Assembly (NCBI GenBank): GCA_033807775.1
Contig: CM066321.1
Location: 248,794,422-248,858,421 of the forward strand
DNA length: 64,000 bases
Direction of reading: 5' to 3'
Source: Saussurea involucrata
Taxonomy: Eukaryota > Streptophyta > Magnoliopsida > Asterales > Asteraceae
A program made the position numbers and the translations under genes. The notes below the pieces were generated by a model. It was not told the DNA's origin. It saw only the letters and a program-made list of their open reading frames with translations, and made no database searches. Within the stretch, counting starts at the first letter, position 1; every line of letters begins with the position of its first letter. Of this stretch, positions 1 through 11,912 are shown piece by piece.

Positions 1-1
1 T

Positions 2-133
2 GTGGAAATAGTTGAAGACCGCATCGACTACCGCAAAGCCATTCGAAGCTTCGAGATTCACTTCGCACTCCAGAAGAGATATGTTCCAAACTGGCAAGAA
101 CTTGAACTTCAATTCAAAGGGGAAGATTGTTAG
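2..133 (+). pseudogene. C-terminal end of element G 3' ORF (copy 1, partial)
   Basis: The frame is open from position 2 to TAG at 131-133 and ends in GEDC. The same tail closes the longer, broken G ORF at 10090-11601. The polypurine run AAAGGGGAAGAT overlaps the last codons and the LTR begins at 128, so the ORF stop lies inside the LTR. The rest of the ORF lies outside the window. Confidence 0.7.
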
Positions 134-418
134 GACTAAGTCTTGTTGAATAGAAGTTCAGGGTATTTATTGTAATTATTGCTTTTGGGCTTAATTAAAT
201 GTAACGGGCCATGGGCTTGAGTTAATTAGGCCTAGGTATAAATACTTGTTTTAGCCTTAGAAATCAGGTGAGCCAGATTAATCGTTTCATTCATTCATAT
301 CATGATTACTGTAAAACCCTCTGAAGGTTTATGCAATATATGGATGACCAGTTGAAATCATTCTGATTGATTCTATTCTATTGATTTCTATTGTGTATGC
401 ACTAATCTGGAACTCACA
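128..418 (+). mobile_element. 3' LTR of Sirevirus-like element G (copy 1)
   Basis: The LTR starts TGTTAGGAC directly after the polypurine tract AAAGGGGAAGAT, as a copia 3' LTR should. A TATA box (TATAAATA) lies at 237-244. The right end is uncertain. CA dinucleotides that could close the LTR occur at about 418 and about 444, and no 5' LTR is present to settle it. Confidence 0.6.
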
Positions 419-444
419 TATTCCCAACCAGAACCTGTTGCACA

Positions 445-2944
445 TGCCGACAAATAAAAAGGTTAGGCTAACGCCTAATGAGTTCAACAGTTTTATTATG
501 ATTGCGTAAATCAATAAACGAGGAGGATGTAGCTTGAAAACATAATTTTCCCAAAAGAATTTATAACAATTATGTAGACAACTCCTTTTTCCGACGTACA
601 CAAATCTTGAGCCGAAAGCTTTCATATGAAACATTTTCCAAAAATAAACTTACTCCACAACTCACTCAAAATGTGCTTTGACGTTAAATATCTCGAGTAA
701 TATAAACATGAATAAAACTCCAATATTTAAAACATCCAATAAGGATGAGGCATAGTACTCCGCCAATAACCCATGGGAAACAAATCATATAAATAAAATA
801 CGTCACCGAAAATATGGATAGAAGTAAATACCTAAAAACAACACCTTTCGGTGACGGGGGAGACCCGGTTCCATCGAATGTGACGGGCACACAAAGTTAG
901 GTCACTTATGATGTTATTGGATTACAGCTCATGTCCCGGTTTTAGTTCCCATGCCATAAAGACATCACAACCTCAAATCGTACACATGTCTTTATTGCCT
1001 ACTCCGTCGTGTTACACCTCAAGGACTTATGAGACCATATTGCCTATCCAATCTTGACGAGTTACACCTCAAGGACTTCAATGTCCCCTATTGCCTACTC
1101 GCTAGTGGACTCGAACGGCCTACCGCATATAACCATGCGTTCCAATAGTCCACTCTTCGTGCACAAAGAGATAGACACCAAAATAACTCATAATCCCGGA
1201 GTACAACCCATAACGGTTCCTCTCCACAAAAGGAACGAGACATCAACGACGCCAGTTCGGCATAAGCCCCAAAGTGAGAATATCAAGACTCGTCACTATT
1301 AAGTATGACTGACTTACATGCCTATGGATCCAATGCATTACAGTCTGAAACGCTACATGACTCAAAATAAATGAACTAATGCATTCAAAACATGTAACTT
1401 CCAAATAAGATGCAAATAAATGCGTAACACAACCATAGCTCCATCTCGAACTATTAAAACCGGGCAGAAGGCCCGAGACTCCTTTGTATATGATTCAAGC
1501 CTAGAAAGGAAAAACAACGTTTGGCTAACTACATGAGCCCGTACGGTTATATAAACCAAAACATATCTTTACTCAATTCTTTGACTCGTAAAACACAATT
1601 AGCCCTCAGCACACATCTAAAAGATTTACAATTCACAATGTCCATAAAGTCGAGATTGACCAAACTCTAACAACTCACACCTTTGTATTTTCCAAAACGT
1701 ACTGTATCATAGTTTGTGCATAATAAAGACAACACTAAAAGCACGTTTTTACCCAACAACCTCCATTTGTGAAAATAAGTTAAATAAACACCTTCAATCA
1801 TGATTTACTCAGCAAAGTATCCAAAATCCCAAAAGTGGGTGTTTTATAAGATTTTAAAAAGTTAAAACACTTTAATAATCAAAACCCACCAAATAGCTCC
1901 ACAAAGGATAATTTTCATGTAAACACATAATCACTTTAAAATGACATTTTAGCATGTACAACGTTTTCACAAATCAACTTGAACTCGCCTTGCTAGATTT
2001 AGGCTAAATCTTGATTTTTCCCCAACTTGAGCTCCTTTGAAGAAATTGAATCATCAAGCCAAATCTTCCAAAAACCTAGATCCATGAGTTTCCAACCATC
2101 AATAACCACATTTAACCATTTAGAATTGTTCGCCAAACATCAACCATCAAAATCTCCATTTATACCCAAAACCCCAATTTGACCTAATTTTTCTCAAAAT
2201 CATCCAAACCAAAATTGGAGAAACAAAACACTAGGAGATTATCAATGGAACATTTATAACTCATAATGAAGCTTGTAAATGGAGGAAATGAACTTACCAC
2301 TTAGGTTTTGATGAAAACCAAGAAAACCCCAAAAATCTCTAGTGTTGGAGATGAAGACTTGCTCTTGCATCAATAGATGAAACCACTAACATATGATGGA
2401 GAAAGAACACTTTAATCTCCATGAAAAGCCCCAAAATCAGTTAGGATTTGAGGGGGAAGAAGAGGAAATGATTTGGGAGAGAAGAGATGGAGTTTGGAAG
2501 TGAGAGATGAGAAGTTTACCACCACCAAATGCTCTTGAATCTTCCAATAAACATCAAAACTAATAATCCATCCTTGAAAAGCTCTCAAAACCGAAACCAT
2601 AGCATCTTGAATCAAGAAAATCGGAGTTGAAATGAGATAGATATGAAGAAATGAAGTTTTGGGCTGAAAATCGCGTTTTTATGCTTCAGGTGCCCGACGG
2701 CTAAAGTGATGCGCGAGAGTGACACAAGTGTCACTTTCGCTGGTTACTTTAGCCGAGGTTGTACCGAAAGTTGTTTTGGCCATAACTTCTTCGTTTTAGC
2801 TCCGTTTTCTCTTCAAAAAGGCCCGTTGGACTAGTATTCGAATTCTCCATCTAACAAGACTATAAAATCTAGGATTTAATCCAAAATCCTATTTTTCATA
2901 TTTATCTTACAAGATTGATACCTTCCAAAGATCGGGATGTTACA
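445..2944 (-). mobile_element. Ty3/gypsy-like LTR, approximate left boundary (copy 1)
   Basis: The right end, read on the minus strand, is TGTAACATCCCGATC. It resembles the TGTAACA(C/T)CCCG start of many plant Ty3/gypsy LTRs. No long ORF or recognisable domain occurs over about 2.5 kb, as expected for an LTR. The plus-strand left end TGCCGAC near 445 is only a guess. The flanks (GCACA and TTAGA) do not form a target duplication, so the LTR may be truncated or the boundary wrong. Confidence 0.32.
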
Positions 2945-3279
2945 TTAGACAAAAGTTGCCTCTAAATGGAATACAAAGATGAAAACATGTTAAGGAAACA
3001 TGAATACAATATCTTTAATATATTCACTTGAAGTTCTTTGATTCACAAGCTTGTATGAAAATGTACAAAGAACATAATCATGAAAAGCAAGATGCAACTG
3101 ACATATATTCATTTCTTTGTAGAAGTTTGTTACATTAGGTCACTAATTACAAAATCCAATTGTGTAGACAATTGTAAATAGTAAGATACACAAATGTATA
3201 TCTCATGTCACTTGTTTACAAATGTGGCTTGGCCGGCAGAAAAAAGAGAAAGAAAAGAACAACAAATGTTTATTCACTG
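2945..3279. other. Downstream flank of the Tudor-ENT gene
   Basis: AT-rich sequence between the LTR-like block and the stop codon of the minus-strand Tudor-ENT gene. It presumably holds the 3' untranslated region. I see no other gene here. Confidence 0.4.
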
Positions 3280-5059
3280 CTAATCAAGAATACCAGCTCC
3301 AGCAGAAATTAAATGCCTTAACTCTATCAAATGTTCATCATTCGAAATATGGAGGCTAATGCGAAGGTTGGTCAACAATGCTTCTTTTTCCCAACTTAAG
3401 GGTCCAGAAGCATATAATGCCTCTAAAGTGGAGCAATATGCATGCAGTTCTAACCTATGAATGTTTGCTGCCACTCCCTCTTCAGAAGGAGGAGAATGAT
3501 TCCCATCCTCTTCCTTTGAAGTATTAAAAGACTCCGTATCACTGGAAAAAATATTTGTTTCTTGACGAGTATACGGACTAGACCACTTATTTGGACCATC
3601 ACTAGAAATGCTGCAACTACCGACAGAGCAATGGTCATTATTAGAGTCAATAGGTTCTGATATTCTTGCAAGAGAACAACCAACAACACCATTTAAATTT
3701 CCTTTCTCCGGTTCATTAAAACCGTTTACTGTATTATAAAGGGAAGATGCTTGTAACTTTTTGTAACCCATAGTTTCTCGTGGGCAATCTAAAGCATCTA
3801 CCTTTTCCAATGATTGGCGTGGGATGAATCTTCTTCTGTGTTCTTTCTCAGCTGCTTTAAATTTCTTAGCATTTCCACGAGAAGCTTCAAGATGAGAAGA
3901 GCAAAAGGGGGAAGCTCTTTTCAGCGTCTTAGAAGAGACAACACGAGACTCCTGTAATCCAACATCATTGGAGACAACTAAGAAATTGTCCGTTTCCTGA
4001 CATATTTTTGCATCAGCTATTGGTATCTGTAGGCCTAACTTTGCATCATAATGTGGTTCCACTATCTGGTTGACATTTACATCTTCATAGTTTCCTGAAA
4101 TCTTTATAATCAAATAACAGTGATGTTACTAAAATAAATGGAGCCGTTAGAATTTGGAAAACCAAACTTATGATATAAAAAGGATGGGAAATCTAGATGA
4201 ACATCTAGTAGCAGCACCCCGAGAAACCTGACTTACAAAAAAAACATTTATAAGTTCCACAAAAAAGTTCTAATATCACATATAAAAAAGTTGACTTATT
4301 TAAACATCTTTGATCTGGGATCAAAGCAAGAAAGTGATAAAATGCAGTTTGTCCAAATCAAATTAGAGCTACAGGAATCTAGAGTACAAAAAATGGAAAG
4401 CTAATACACAAATCTTCATGAAGAGATACGAACTAGCATCTAGTATACGTAAGGTGTGAAATACAAGAATAACTTTCATGATTATACTGGTTAACTTATA
4501 ACACTGGAGTTTTTTAATTCAAACAAACAACTGACATCGACCGAAGTTTATTCCCTCCCAAAGTTATCACACCCAAATAAATTTGAATGCTCAAACCAAA
4601 TCCACAAATTTATTGCAAAAAAGAAGACCAAGAGAGTAAAAATAAATAAAATAGGAGGAAAGAGGAAAAATAGTTTACCTTAACAATAGGAACCCATTGG
4701 CCATCTTGCCAGGACAGTCGAGCCCTGATGTTTGATTTGTGGACATTTATCTCATGGGTGAACCCATGAGGCCTTACTGAAAAGTGACCTCCATCCGCAA
4801 CATTGCACATTGTTGCAGTTTTCCATGAATTATCATCAAACACTTCCACAATATCACCAGCCATCTGGCTCTGTAAATCTTTTGCACGAGGAGGACAAGG
4901 CCTGATAAACTCCCTAGACACCTTCTCCACACCTGGGTAACAATCGTACCTCAAACTATAAGTATGCCCATTCCCAGAAACAACTTCAGCAACACACCAC
5001 GATGTCGGCAGTTCCGTCTTGTTCATAACCTCCACTCTGCTCCCCTTTTGGAACTTCAT
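3280..5059 (-). CDS. Tudor/Agenet-ENT domain protein, copy 1 (two exons)
   Basis: Exon 1 is 4679-5059 (127 codons from MKFQKGSRVEV) and exon 2 is 3280-4101 (273 codons plus stop). The donor AAG|GTAAAC and the acceptor AAAG|ATTTCAGG join in phase 0, giving about 400 aa. The N-terminal 120 residues form an Agenet/Tudor-like module (SWCVAEVVSGNGHTYSLRY, then VEVFDDNSWKTA). The middle is Ser/Asn-rich with basic patches (KKFKAAEKEHRRRF). The last 65 residues are an ENT (EMSY N-terminal) domain with the signature HRLELHAYCSTLEALYASG. Plant proteins with Agenet followed by ENT are annotated as Tudor-like RNA- or chromatin-binding nuclear proteins; the exact ligand is inference. I see no lesion. The start codon fits the usual family N-terminus. 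Confidence 0.88.
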
Positions 5060-5998
5060 GCTAGGTTAGAAGTTATGAACAAACTACCCGAAACCTGCCA
5101 CACCTACAAAATTAGGTATCTCCCATTAAAAACACAAACCCAATTTTATCTAAGGCATATGGTTATATAGTGAAACCTATGAAAAAAAAAACAAATAGGC
5201 CATCTGAAATTAGCGACTGGTAACATGTTAATTAGGAGCATATGTAATTGATCAGAATCCAAGCTCTAAATACCAAACTAAATAAATAAATAAAAGGGTA
5301 TTACTATTATTTTAAAACCTCTAAGAAGGTCTAGTTTGCCAAGAAATGTCAAATGTTTCATCAATCTATAACAATTATAAGGTATCTCCACTGGTTGCAT
5401 CTAATTAATCATCACAAATCTTTGGACATTGATACCTTATAAATTGAAACCAGAAAAAGGAGAGAATAGCTTAATCACAGCTTATTTTAGGATGATAAGA
5501 TCATTAGCAAGTAATTACAAACAAAGAACAGATAAGCCACGACAAGATAACAAAGACAACAAAGTAAATGATAAAATCTTCTTAGGACAAAATTACGATA
5601 AAATCAAAAAGAATTAAAAACTACTTTATTTTAATCCTCCAGAATCCATGCTCATTTAGCAAACGAATTAAAAAACACAAAACAACAGTTAGAATAATTA
5701 CAAAATTAAAAACAATTGCGAAATGCAACATAGAACATAAAAAACCTGAAGATCATTTACACAAATAATTGAATCAACATTACTAAAACTGGGGGGGGAA
5801 CTGAAACAACAAATGTAAGAAAATCACCGTCCTTTTTCTTCAAAACCGTGTAGCAGTGGGATATGACAATTTGTTTTTGGGGGTGAATTGATCTTTGATT
5901 AAGTATCGGATCACCGATTTGTGTTTTGTGTGTTCTAGGGTTTGATAGTTTTATTTTTGTTTTACCAAAAAATATAACGATTAATAAATAATTTCGTG

Positions 5999-6047
<49 letters not shown>

Positions 6048-6229
6048 TATGGAGGATACAAAGGTAAATTGAGCAGCATTTAAGCCTCAATCCACAAATA
6101 CAGGAGAGAGAAGAAAGAAGGGTGCGTAATGTGCGCACTCGCAGAAGAGAGAGAGAGAGAGAGAGGCCTAATCCTAAACTTCAATAAATAGCTTCCTCAC
6201 GCGTTTGTTGAAGCATGAAAGATACTCAC
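5060..6229 (-). promoter_or_regulatory. Probable 5' UTR and promoter of the Tudor-ENT gene (copy 1)
   Basis: This lies directly upstream of the minus-strand start codon and has no supportable ORF. It contains an (AT)22 tract at 6001-6044 and a purine (GA)n run at 6147-6165, which reads as (CT)n in the gene sense. CT-rich runs are common near plant transcription starts. I cannot place the start site or a 5' UTR intron from sequence alone. Confidence 0.4.
6001..6044. repeat. (AT)22 microsatellite
   Basis: An uninterrupted AT dinucleotide run upstream of the Tudor-ENT gene. The second copy (17469-17514) has 23 units, one of the two visible differences between the duplicated blocks. Confidence 0.95.
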
Positions 6230-6275
6230 TCTCCAAATGATATATGTATTAATCTCCAAATGATATATGTATTAA
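6230..6275. repeat. 23-bp tandem duplicate
   Basis: TCTCCAAATGATATATG followed by TATTAA occurs twice in direct tandem with a 23-bp period. Confidence 0.85.
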
Positions 6276-7157
6276 TTAATTGAGTAGTCAAGCTATATAC
6301 ATACTCCTCCTTTCCTTTATAGAAGACTGGCTATAGTTATTTTTGAATTTTTAAAAGCTATGCATTTTTATGTATGTTAGAGGTATACATACTAAACCTT
6401 CACATCCCTTAATGTATCTTAGCGAATACTAATTTTTGAAGATCAAATTATTTTTAATTTTTAAAATAACACTTTATACCCTTAATGTTACTTACATATA
6501 AATTAATTTGTTTTATATTCGAGTAAACTATGATTTTTCGTCCCGGTGGTTCGTGAAATATTGCAATTTTCTTCCACGTGGTTCTGCAATTTTATTTTTC
6601 TGTCTCTATGGTTTGTAAACGGTTTGTAATTTATTGTTGTTTTTGTCATGAGGCATTTTAGTCTTTTTGATTTTTTTTTCTTTTTGGTTTATTAAATATC
6701 GTTTTTGGTTTCTTTTTTTTATTATTATTATTTAAGACTTTTGATTTAATAAAAATATATAATTTTTGATAAAAGAATTAATACATTATATTATTTTGTT
6801 ATTGTTTAGATAAAATAATTATATACTATTCATACATTTTTTTGTCATTAAAGTTCAAGAAGACTCCATCCAACAAGATCATGATTGGCTTATAAAGATA
6901 TGGATATTTTTGCTCAAGATTTTCAGAAACAGAAAAGGTTGTTTTTCTCATTTGACTTACTTGATAATTCTGTTTCTCTTGCACTTGTGGACTATGATCA
7001 TATGTGGCTTGCAGACTTACTTTCTTCTTGCTTGGCACAAAATAAATTATACATTTATTTATGCATTCAACTTCGTATGTTCTTCCCAATCCTTGTCTTA
7101 ATATATACCACCTTGGAACAGATTTGTTACTTCTTCTCAACTAGCGATTGGAAGATC
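6276..7157. other. AT-rich sequence with no identified gene
   Basis: Poly-T-rich intergenic DNA. ORFs of about 95-104 codons occur on both strands at 6826-7172, but they overlap each other and match no family I recognise. A 7728-7869 minus-strand fragment looks more protein-like (reading PEHWDTEELAMVETDPGAK). It is cut at its 3' side by the hAT element and could be a decayed exon; I cannot name it. Confidence 0.25.
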
Positions 7158-7727
7158 CAGGGACGGACCTAGACAAATTTTTCCACGGTGGCACCATATA
7201 ATAATATAATATAATATAAACCCGAAAATAATTACAAAAAATATGTTTTTAATAGGATCGAGAATCAACTCCTAAATTTGTACCCGACCCGTCTTCATTA
7301 TTTGAAAACGGTCAATATATACCAAAAAATGAACACAAAAAATATGTTTTTTACGATTGAGAACCATTCGATTTTGTGAGTGGAGCTTATCGTTCTTGGG
7401 GTAAAAACTAAAAAGTAAATCAGGGAGATGGGCTGTTAATTTTTATTGTAAATCAGGGATCGGCTTAATCAGGGATGAGGGATGGGCTGTAAAATGTAAA
7501 TCAGAGAATGGTTGTTAATAAGTTAATTTGGGCCTTAATAGAACAAAGTAATGGGCTGTTAGTTTATATTGTATCAGTTTTTTATGTTTAGGGTATTTTT
7601 CATATAATTACGATAGCACCTCCTAAATTGTTACGGTAGCACCTTCACAAAATAAAAAATTACACTTCGCCGGAAAATTCTAACGGTGGCACGTGCCACC
7701 ACGTGCCCCAAGAGAGGTCCGTCCCTG
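7158..7727. mobile_element. hAT-type miniature element, 570 bp (copy 1)
   Basis: Terminal inverted repeats CAGGGACGGACCT (7158-7170) and AGGTCCGTCCCTG (7715-7727) are perfect. They are flanked by an exact 8-bp target duplication GGAAGATC at 7150-7157 and 7728-7735. An 8-bp duplication with CAGGG-type ends is the hAT signature. There is no transposase ORF, so it is non-autonomous. Confidence 0.9.
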
Positions 7728-7735
7728 GGAAGATC

Positions 7736-8447
7736 CCATTGGAAAGAAGAGCCATAGTGAGTAAATGTTTGGCTCCTGGATCAGTTTCCACCATGGCCAA
7801 TTCTTCCGTATCCCAATGCTCAGGAACCTTAGAATTGTGATAGATAGATAGAACAAAAGGATCATTCAAGAGTGATTTATATAGTTTATATTATCCGAGT
7901 CCTTGTAGAAAATTAACCATTCATATCTTTCATTATCGATGCTAGTCTCTAACTAGCTTAGCGTGGGAAGTTTTGTGAGAGATCCAACGTTATAAGAAAA
8001 TTTCCAATTAGAATTGGACACTTTCACTCCACAAACTTTTTGATCTATTCTTCGATTAAAATCTCATCTTCTGAAGTTGATTAGATCCAACAATATTGCA
8101 GAAAAACCTCAAAACATGGGATCCAACAGTTTGTAGAGTAGTTATATATGAAGAAATTTGACTGGATTGGGACAACAATCTCACATATTAGATCGATTTG
8201 ATTGTAACAAATAAATCTACTCTAATACTAATTGTTGATCCTAGATTTCTCAATCAACTGATCTAGATAAAGTTGAATAGCGGAAGCAAGTAGATCGAAG
8301 TCGAATATCAATACAGATGAACAAGAACGATATCTCATCGATAATAATAGTCATATGTGCATCGATTTTGATCTGATCAGGAGGAATTGCAATTGTATTG
8401 TTGGTTAAGGATTACAGAACAGAAAAGTGTTTAGCTTAATGAAAAGT
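7736..8447. other. Unassigned intergenic sequence
   Basis: Apart from the short minus-strand ORF fragment ending at 7869, I see no gene, repeat or motif up to the element C LTR. Confidence 0.4.
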
Positions 8448-9241
8448 TGTTGGTCCCAAGGGGGTTATACAAGTTTGTAGAAGAGGGGGGGGGGGGGGGT
8501 TGAATATAAACACACGATTTTTATCTTTCTAAATTTTTTATTGATATGTATCAAACAATTTACAGTTTGTTGCAGAACAAGATTAAGGAATAAACCTAAT
8601 CTAAACAAACTATGAGAACACTAAGATTTCTTGCACTAGAAAATAAGAGAGAAAGAAGATAAGAATACTAAGGAGAGTATTCTTTCACACAGAAGTTCAG
8701 CGAAGAGAGGAATGGCCGAGCACTTCACAAATGAAGTAGGGTTTCCTTTATATACTGCATGCATTTAATGCAAGTCAATACAACTTTACACGTGGCAGCC
8801 TCTGGTTGGTTGCATGTTTTGACTTCAGTAGACAACCTAGTAGCCACATGATGAACAGTGTAGAATCAGAGTTGGTTGTACGATTCTGGACAAAGGGATG
8901 CCCGTTCTGACAATTCGTACAAAGGCATGCAAGGGGATAAGACAAAAGTTGCTTGTAGAGGAGGCTTCATGATCAGCGTTCGCTGAATGATTCTTTATCA
9001 GCGAATGATAAAGTTCAGCATTCGCTGAAGTCTTCTACTTGAAACTTCACGTTGAGTGGACAAGTCTTGGCTTTGCTGATATCCGCAGCAGGTCATTAGT
9101 AGACTTTGTCACTGGTTCTTTGGCTTGATCTTCGACTTCAGCGTAGAACATGGTTGACGTGAATCTTGTCTTCAGGGATCATAAGTAAACAACATAAATT
9201 ATCAGCGATCATCAGCAAGACTGAACAGGCTCAAGGCTTAC
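8448..9241 (-). mobile_element. Truncated 3' LTR of element C (copy 1)
   Basis: It matches the first 794 plus-strand bases of the complete element C LTR at 19918-20887, including a (G)15 tract and several CAGCG/CGCTG words. It stops at the tandem-unit joint (9241), so the PPT-proximal 174 bp are missing. Bases before it are AAAGT, presumably one half of the element C target duplication. Confidence 0.88.
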
Positions 9242-9468
9242 AAATATATGAAACAATTTCATCAAGAAATGAATGATATGAAACAATTTCATCAAAATAA
9301 ACAATTTCATTAATTTAACCAATGAAATCGACGGTTTACACGATTAGGATGGTTTACAAAAGAATATCCCTATATATATATATATGTTTTCAGTAAACGC
9401 ATGTGTAGAAGTGTGCAAATATTTGATGTCAAAATCTTGAAACTTGATTCTTTGTTCTTATCTAACAG
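9242..9468 (+). other. Probable NRPC2 intron sequence at the duplication joint
   Basis: AT-rich sequence that ends in TTCTTATCTAACAG, a good splice acceptor for the following NRPC2 exon. Repeats of ATTTCATCA and CAATTTCAT occur at 9250-9330. It follows the joint directly, so the breakpoint lies inside a host gene. Confidence 0.55.
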
Positions 9469-9828
9469 GTTTGTAGAAAGTGTGGGTTACTAGGATACAT
9501 AAATTATAAGACCAAAACTAGGGTATGTGCCACATGCAAGAATGGAGATAATATCTCATCCATGAAACTACCATATGCTTGCAAGCTTTTATTCCAGGTA
9601 AATATCTAGTTTTTACATTTGTTGGGATCTAAAACAAATATCTAGTTTTACCGTAAACTGGATCGATCCACTAGTATGATAAAATACAGGTGCTTGTTCT
9701 CAAAGAAGATGTTGCAGTAGTCTTTCTTTCCAGTCATTCTATTGCTTCATTTTATTTAATTAGTTAATTCCCAATTGCAGGAACTCCAGTCAATGAATAT
9801 AGTTCCTCGTTTGAAGTTGGCTGATTAA
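9469..9828 (+). pseudogene. NRPC2: Last two exons of RNA polymerase III subunit 2 (gene fragment)
   Basis: The first exon is 9469-9597 (43 codons), beginning VCRKCGLLGYINYK and containing CATCKNG, the C-terminal zinc-binding CxxC pairs. The intron (9598-9780) begins GTAAAT and ends TTGCAG. The last exon (9781-9828) reads ELQSMNIVPRLKLAD followed by TAA. The PYACKLLFQELQSMN(I/V)(V/I)PRLKL ending is characteristic of the Pol III second-largest subunit, as opposed to Pol I or Pol II. Splice sites and frame are intact, but no earlier exons exist to the left because the tandem joint lies 228 bp upstream. In the window it is thus a 3' fragment. A full gene may stand at the left edge of the array outside the window. 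Confidence 0.88.
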
Positions 9829-10089
9829 TGATATATACATATTGTAATTATATCTGTAAGTGCCTTTTCATTACATATTCTTAAAAGAAAATTTCATATA
9901 ATAACAACCACGATTTGCTGGGATTGCAGGCATCATGGTTGACTACATTGCTCCCAACGGTTTGTTACCGTCAAGGAAACCTTTTTTTTTTTTAATACGG
10001 TTTCTGTTTAGTTAATTAATTTTATATAGTTTACCATATATATAACCTGTTTAGTTAATTAATTTTATATAGTTTACCATACGGTAAAA
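9829..10089 (+). other. NRPC2 downstream sequence up to the element G junction
   Basis: Presumed 3' UTR and flank with a T-rich run at 9981-9993. It ends where G-like coding sequence starts, near 10090. No element terminus is visible at that junction, so G is 5'-truncated here. Confidence 0.4.
10004..10081. repeat. 35-bp direct repeat, period 43 bp
   Basis: CTGTTTAGTTAATTAATTTT and the following TATAGTTTACCATA occur twice, at 10004-10038 and 10047-10081, at the boundary between NRPC2 flank and element G. Confidence 0.85.
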
Positions 10090-11601
10090 TTGGAAAGATG
10101 GAAATCAGCGACTCTTAAGGACGTTCAGAAAGCAATTACTACCTTGTCCGAAAGAGTCGCCTCGATCGAAGAAACCTGCAAGAGTCAAGCTGGCGGACTC
10201 AAGAGACGCCACGATGACCAGGATGATCCTGATCACCGTGAGGGGGAGAATAAGAGACAAAGACTGACTGAGTCCGACCAAATCATCACCGAAACAACAA
10301 CAACGGTTCAACCGAAACCATCAACTGTGGCACAAACCGAAGCCCAGTTGAGCTTAGCAGAGATGGTAATTGACATGGAAATCTCAGATGATGAAGACCC
10401 AACGGTTGAAAAGCCCGAGGGAGATTCTCAGGAGCTGATCGTACATACTGCACCGGAAAGGGAAGCACTTGACTTGATAGATCCCGATACAGAGATCGAC
10501 CCGGAGACCGAAGACACATGGTATCAAAAAGCCGCCAGTGCGATGAACTTCGAGGTAAACCTGATCTTTCCCACTGATGCCGATGATGAAGTCAACTACG
10601 ATCAGTTGCTGCTACAAAACCATTACAGTACACCAGTCTATACTTCTCAAAGTCCCGAGACTTCTACACCGCTACATCCGACATCTCCTCAACTACAGAC
10701 TGCTTCTGATCAACCTCCTCCACAGCAACCTATCAGATGGGAGAAGATTATCATCCTCATTCATTACCTTGAGGACTCCCTGAAGAAATTATTTGTTCAC
10801 AGGTTACGCCCGATCGAGCCAACTTTCTGCCTTGGGATATTAAAGTTGGACCAAGATTACCAAAGCCAATATATAAAGGTAATGAAGAGGTGTTTACCAG
10901 TCAGCCAAGTCACTACAAAGCACAAAATTACCGAAGTGCTTAACATCCAAACCGGTCGAATTCTTAGAGTTTTGTTTCCAGTATTCACCGTCAGACGCGA
11001 AGATGGAAATGAATGGAGATTCTCCGAAGCAGACTTTAACAACCTTAGACTGAATGACTTCCACGCTCTTCTAAAAGACCTTCAGACCCAAACTATCTGA
11101 TCGATTCATGTCACCAAAGCGCTCGAGGCTGTCAGACGATTCGTACACTACAAGGTACTGATATCTTACATTATAGATTTTCAGATGGGAGTCGAGCACC
11201 GCAAAAAGAAGATAAACTTGTTGAAACCGAATCAGAATGCACCCGAATTGAAGATGTACCCCGAACACTCACTACTCCTTGAACCAGAATTTGGAATTGT
11301 GTATCTCAACGAGCAAAAAGATAAGTTTCTTCGCTTCAGCCAAGTCCACAGATTTTGCGATGGTACGTTGCTAAAAGCCAGAGAAGCACTCAGAGATATC
11401 TTCACCAAGGAAAAGGATATTCGGAAAGTGTTTATGGCTAACTCAAACGAATCAAACGCCTGAGAAGCTGTGGAAATAGTTGAAGACCGCATCGACTACC
11501 GCAAAGCCATTCGAAGCTTCGAGATTCACTTCGCACTCCAGAAGAGATATGTTCCAAACTGGCAAGAACTTGAACTTCAATTCAAAGGGGAAGATTGTTA
11601 G
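10090..11601 (+). pseudogene. Element G 3' ORF, 5'-truncated and stop-interrupted
   Basis: One reading frame runs the full length, broken only by TGA at 11098-11100 and 11461-11463. In order it has a short coiled-coil remnant (KAITTLSERVASIEE), an NLS-like motif (KRRHDD, then GENKRQR), an acidic and proline-rich linker, and a C-terminal module (REDGNEWRFSEADFNNL, then EFGIVYLNEQ and FCDGTLLKAREAL). The same order occurs in the intact 1558-aa ORF of element B, so this is the homologous post-pol ORF. It ends in the polypurine tract and LTR of G. The upstream gag, pol and 5' LTR are absent. Confidence 0.72.
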
Positions 11602-11886
11602 GACTAAGTCTTGTTGAATAGAAGTTCAGGGTATTTATTGTAATTATTGCTTTTGGGCTTAATTAAATGTAACGGGCCATGGGCTTGAGTTAATTAGGCC
11701 TAGGTATAAATACTTGTTTTAGCCTTAGAAATCAGGTGAGCCAGATTAATCGTTTCATTCATTCATATCATGATTACTGTAAAACCCTCTGAAGGTTTAT
11801 GCAATATATGGATGACCAGTTGAAATCATTCTGATTGATTCTATTCTATTGATTTCTATTGTGTATGCACTAATCTGGAACTCACA
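11596..11886 (+). mobile_element. 3' LTR of element G (copy 2)
   Basis: TGTTAGGAC follows the polypurine tract AAAGGGGAAGAT, as in copy 1, with TATAAATA at 11705-11712. Here the upstream G ORF is present in cis, which identifies the LTR as a 3' LTR. The right boundary is uncertain. Confidence 0.6.
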
Positions 11887-11912
11887 TATTCCCAACCAGA
11901 ACCTGTTGCACA

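Larger units (their letters stand above)
1..9241. repeat. Tandem duplication, copy 1 (left end outside window)
   Basis: This stretch matches 11469-20713 base for base wherever I compared it. The offset is 11468, rises to 11470 after the AT microsatellite at 6001 (22 versus 23 repeats), and to 11472 after a G tract near 8485 (15 versus 17 G). Identity ends at 9241, inside the LTR of element C, where copy 1 changes abruptly to what looks like an NRPC2 intron. If the duplication is a simple tandem, the unit is 9242-20713 and copy 1 begins about 2.2 kb upstream of the window. Near-zero divergence means a very recent event or an assembly duplication. Confidence 0.93.

Noticed and set aside
1054..1302. 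82-codon plus-strand ORF (also at 12522-12770)
   Set aside because: No homology or codon pattern I recognise, and it lies inside the gypsy-like LTR.
6826..7172. Overlapping ORFs on both strands near the hAT element (also at 18296-18642)
   Set aside because: Each overlaps an antisense ORF of similar length in AT-rich DNA, with no recognisable domain.
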